From assembly GCA_030620095.1 (NCBI GenBank), contig JAUTXW010001636.1, forward strand, positions 1-64,000: a DNA stretch of 64,000 nucleotides, written 5' to 3'. Made by a program: the position numbers and the translations under genes. Below, one piece after another: positions 61,196 to 64,000 of this stretch; the first letter of the stretch is position 1; every line of letters starts with the position of its first letter. The notes beneath the pieces are model-generated. The model was not told the DNA's origin, ran no database searches, and saw only the letters and a list, made by a program, of their open reading frames with translations. The DNA comes from Kuschelorhynchus macadamiae (Eukaryota; Arthropoda; Insecta; Coleoptera; Curculionidae).

Positions 61196-62336
61196 GTGGA
61201 CATATTTCAGGGTGTGATAGTACTCGACAAAATAGGAAAAAAATGCCGATATATACATAGTCAAAAACGCACCATTTTCGTTATACAGGGTGTCAAAGTT
61301 TCAATTTTTTTCTCATATTTTTCCAGTTCCTTCTGAGACAATTAGTTCAAATTTGGAACATGTATTATTTTTAAGAACCTCTACGATAAAATATTAAAAT
61401 CGTGGATGGTAGTATACAGGGTGCTACATTTTTTTGCACCACCTACAAGTTTATCTTGCGGAACTTTTTTTTTGCAGCACCCTTGTATGAATTCTGATAT
61501 AAAATTTAAACTCTTTGTTAATTTCTTTAGCTCTTTCGTATTTTGCATTATTCTCGTATCTATCACAGTTTTCGACTTATTTGCAATAATTGCCATAGAT
61601 GCAAATTAAGTGTAGGCTAAATAATGAAACTGGAAAAAAAGGTAGTAGGCTGAGGCAGGTCATTTGTTAATTCTGTTCTTTAATCTGACATTTTGTAAGA
61701 AATATTTTTTTGTTTGACGTTTCCGTACTTGTTTCAAGTTGTTTAATGATGGTTGAATTCACAAATCAAGAATATGCAGAAATTCATTTCACGTATGGAC
61801 TTGCCAACGGCAATTGTTATGAAGCCAGACGACTCTATGAACAAAAATATCCAAATTGCATGGTGCCCAATAGACAAACATTTGCAAAGGTACATAATCA
61901 GCTATGTGAAAATGGATCATTCAAAAAATCCACTCATTTAGCGCATCCAAAGGGTTTAAGCTCTTCTCCCACGTGATAATGCAAAATACGAAAGAGCTAA
62001 AGAAATGCACAAAAAGTTTAAATTTTATATCAGAATTCATACAGGGTGCTCCAAAAAAAAGTTCCGCAAGATAAACTTGTAGGTCGTGCAAAAAATGTAA
62101 CACCCTGTATACTACCATCCACGATTTTGATATTTGATCGTAGAGGTTCTTAAAAATAATACATATTATAAATTTGAACTAATTGTCTCAAAAGGAACTG
62201 GAAAAAAACGCAAAAAAAAAGAAAAAAATTGAAACTCTGACACCCTGTATAACGAAAATAGTGCGTTTTTGACCATGTATATATTGGCATTTTTTCCTAT
62301 TTTGTCGAGTACTATCACCCCCTGAAATATGTCCAC
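61196..62336. mobile_element. Foldback mariner derivative in HPS5 intron 6
   Basis: The arms 61196-61556 and 61974-62336 are inverted copies over about 360 bp (GTGGACATATTTCAGG..GTGATAGTACTCGAC at each end). Additional end-like motifs lie inside the arms: ATACAGGGTGTCAAAG near 61284 and ATACAGGGTGCTACA near 61414, each mirrored on the right. The unpaired centre holds only a transposase start fragment. Starts just 59 bases after HPS5 exon 6. Confidence 0.85.
61747..61976 (+). pseudogene. Mariner transposase N-terminal fragment
   Basis: MMVEFTNQEYAEIHFTYGLA, then GNCYEARRLYEQKYPNCMVP and RQTFAKVHNQLCENGSF form the N-terminal HTH of an insect mariner-like transposase (about 60 residues). It runs out into the right arm. 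No catalytic residues remain. Confidence 0.75.
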
Positions 62337-64000
62337 GACATTAATTATCACCCTGTTTATTATTGGCATATGACAACCTCTTTGCTTCTGCAGAATTAAT
62401 TATACGTTTGTTTTTTAACATATATCATTTTTTTAAAAAGCATAAACTGCTCCTTAAAGTTAGGGATATTAAAATTTTTAACCTGCCATGATTTTTATAA
62501 TATTTAATATACAGGGTTGTAGCATTATATTTTTCATGAGCTAAATTGTTTCATTTGGTGAACAGTTTAATTCACGCCGATATATATTAGAAGTAATTTG
62601 GGTTGTCTATAAGTGGGATTTATAAAGTAATATTTAATTTTAGGGTGGAAATGTCGTTTTTTTTTAATTGTACATAAATCAAAACAAGTAATTTACTTCA
62701 TATTTATTTTTACGTTGCCATCCAGATAAAATCACAATATTTGCCAATCATTTCAATATTCAAAGCAGGTAAAGGAATTTTATATTTAATATGATTAATT
62801 TTGGTACTCTCAAGTCATGGATTCACGGCGTCGACGTCGACTTGCGTTTCTACTTTCGGTTTTCAGTTGCAGTGTTGCCGAATCGAGTTAATGATTTTTC
62901 TTAAGTTTCATGGTGAATTTGAATTTGCCGCTTCCTTTCACGAGTCGCTTTACTGACTATTTCCGTGCTCGACCTTCTTGGTTGGCCAACGGTCTTCATC
63001 CCTTGGTATCGTCATTCCGGTTGGTAGTCGAGGTACTTATAACACCTCCATGTGTTGATCCGAAGAAAAATCGGGAATCATCCCGAATATACCCAGTAGT
63101 GGTGATTTGAATTTTTGTTTCTTCGCATGGATTAACTATCTGCCTTATCTGAGAGCCAAAGTAAAGTTTGTGTTTTTGAGAAAACCTGGATTTTTATCCA
63201 GCAATCTTTGGCCATGCCGGAATCAAACGTTTTGGAGTTTTTTTGTATAGTAACTGGGATTTAGTCAAGGTAAGCCGCTTATAATAATTTCACATACCTT
63301 TTTCTTCGTTTTGAAAAATGTTATGTATTTCCCAGTTTTCGTTTTTTTTTTTGGAGTATTCATCCATGGTTTTCCCTCTCCTCTTAGAATCCACATGGGA
63401 GTCGACTCCTAAGTTTTGGCATACCATACCGTACCATGAGTTATGAATTATGGTCTTAAAAGAAACGTAATCTGTTGTCCCGCCTAGACTTGTTTATTTG
63501 ATCCAGTTCTGTTCGAATGCTGTTAGTTCCAGACACTGTAACTGTTCCTTTGATTTTTAAATGATCCTCTTTTGATGTTTTGATGCAGCCTTTGAAGTCC
63601 TGATATCCCTGGAAGGATTTATAAAGACCAGATAATATTTTTACTATTAATTATCCATTTTTATTAATTTTTTTTACTACAAGCATTATTTAATATTATA
63701 CATTTTTACATTTGATTTACAGTTTAAAACGATTTATGCTATTTAAAAGTGAACCAGTTAATTAAATATTTCTTTCTAACTTTCATTTATGTAACAATAA
63801 TTAAAGGTGTTAAAATTATTAATGAGTTATGTGAACTATAGTCGACTATGGGGCTTATTTAATTTTCTTCATGAAAATATTGGCATATTAAATTCCTCTT
63901 TTTTTTTACCTATTTTGAATTATCTTATTTAAATTGTACATTTGCTATATAATATATGGTGTCGTAATTATAGAAAATTTACATCATATTTTCATTTATC
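62337..64000 (+). other. HPS5 intron 6, no gene assigned
   Basis: No HPS5 exon recognised. Sequence around 62820-63260 is less AT-rich and contains GTCGACGTCGAC. At about 63476-63655 the minus strand has a stop-to-stop frame of about 60 residues including KTSKEDHLKIKGTVTV and SIRTELDQINKSRRDNR, with no start, splice site or family that I recognise. The plus-strand frame at 62910-63110 has no recognisable domain. Confidence 0.35.

Noticed and set aside
62910..63110. A 66-codon frame near the right edge as an HPS5 exon
   Set aside because: No splice sites in phase with exon 6 and no similarity to the helical part of HPS5.

Overview
The window reads as AT-rich insect nuclear DNA, quite possibly from a beetle (inference). 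It carries intron-containing genes with GT..AG splice sites, dense Tc1/mariner, hAT, P-like and non-LTR (CR1/Jockey-like) elements, and long (TA)n tracts. I see no rRNA, tRNA, operon or CRISPR.

Two host genes start head to head around 21.4-22.0 kb. To the left, on the minus strand, a gene I cannot name has three exons in the window (21434-21292, 12424-12154, 8721-8220) with matching splice phases, giving about 305 N-terminal residues. To the right, on the plus strand, is the N-terminal beta-propeller part of the orthologue of HPS5, a BLOC-2 subunit (Drosophila pink). Its six exons are 21952-22038, 22179-22289, 26470-26697, 47367-47583, 54498-54760 and 60930-61137, about 371 residues in continuous phase. 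Both genes continue beyond the window or past the last exon I can see. HPS5 intron 3 is 20.7 kb, almost entirely transposons.

Layout. 1-8.1 kb: repeats and transposase fragments. 8.2-21.4 kb: the minus-strand gene, with LINE debris in its introns and a 522-bp (TA)n tract. 22-26.5 kb: HPS5 exons 1-3, with a LINE in intron 2. 26.7-47.4 kb: HPS5 intron 3. It holds an apparently intact 7-exon, 803-residue P-element-like THAP transposase gene (28093-31850), several broken mariner copies, a mariner element with 0.6-kb inverted arms (38418-40556) inserted in a DDE transposon, and a 5.1-kb CR1-like LINE (41078-46224, minus) inserted in a second copy of that transposon. The LINE has an open ORF1 and an ORF2 with one in-frame stop. 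47.6-54.5 kb: intron 4, with tandem-repeat elements, a hAT deletion derivative with recognisable 8-bp target duplications, a MITE and a LINE. 54.8-60.9 kb: intron 5, with a TA-flanked mariner hosting a LINE, then a second LINE remnant. 61.1 kb to the end: intron 6, with another long-armed foldback mariner derivative.

The host genes suggest lysosome-related-organelle trafficking (HPS5) plus an unidentified partner sharing a roughly 0.5-kb promoter region. Most of the rest is a layered record of transposition. The features most worth following are the intact P-like transposase gene, the near-intact LINE, and the foldback elements whose arms contain transposase start regions and lie inside HPS5 introns.
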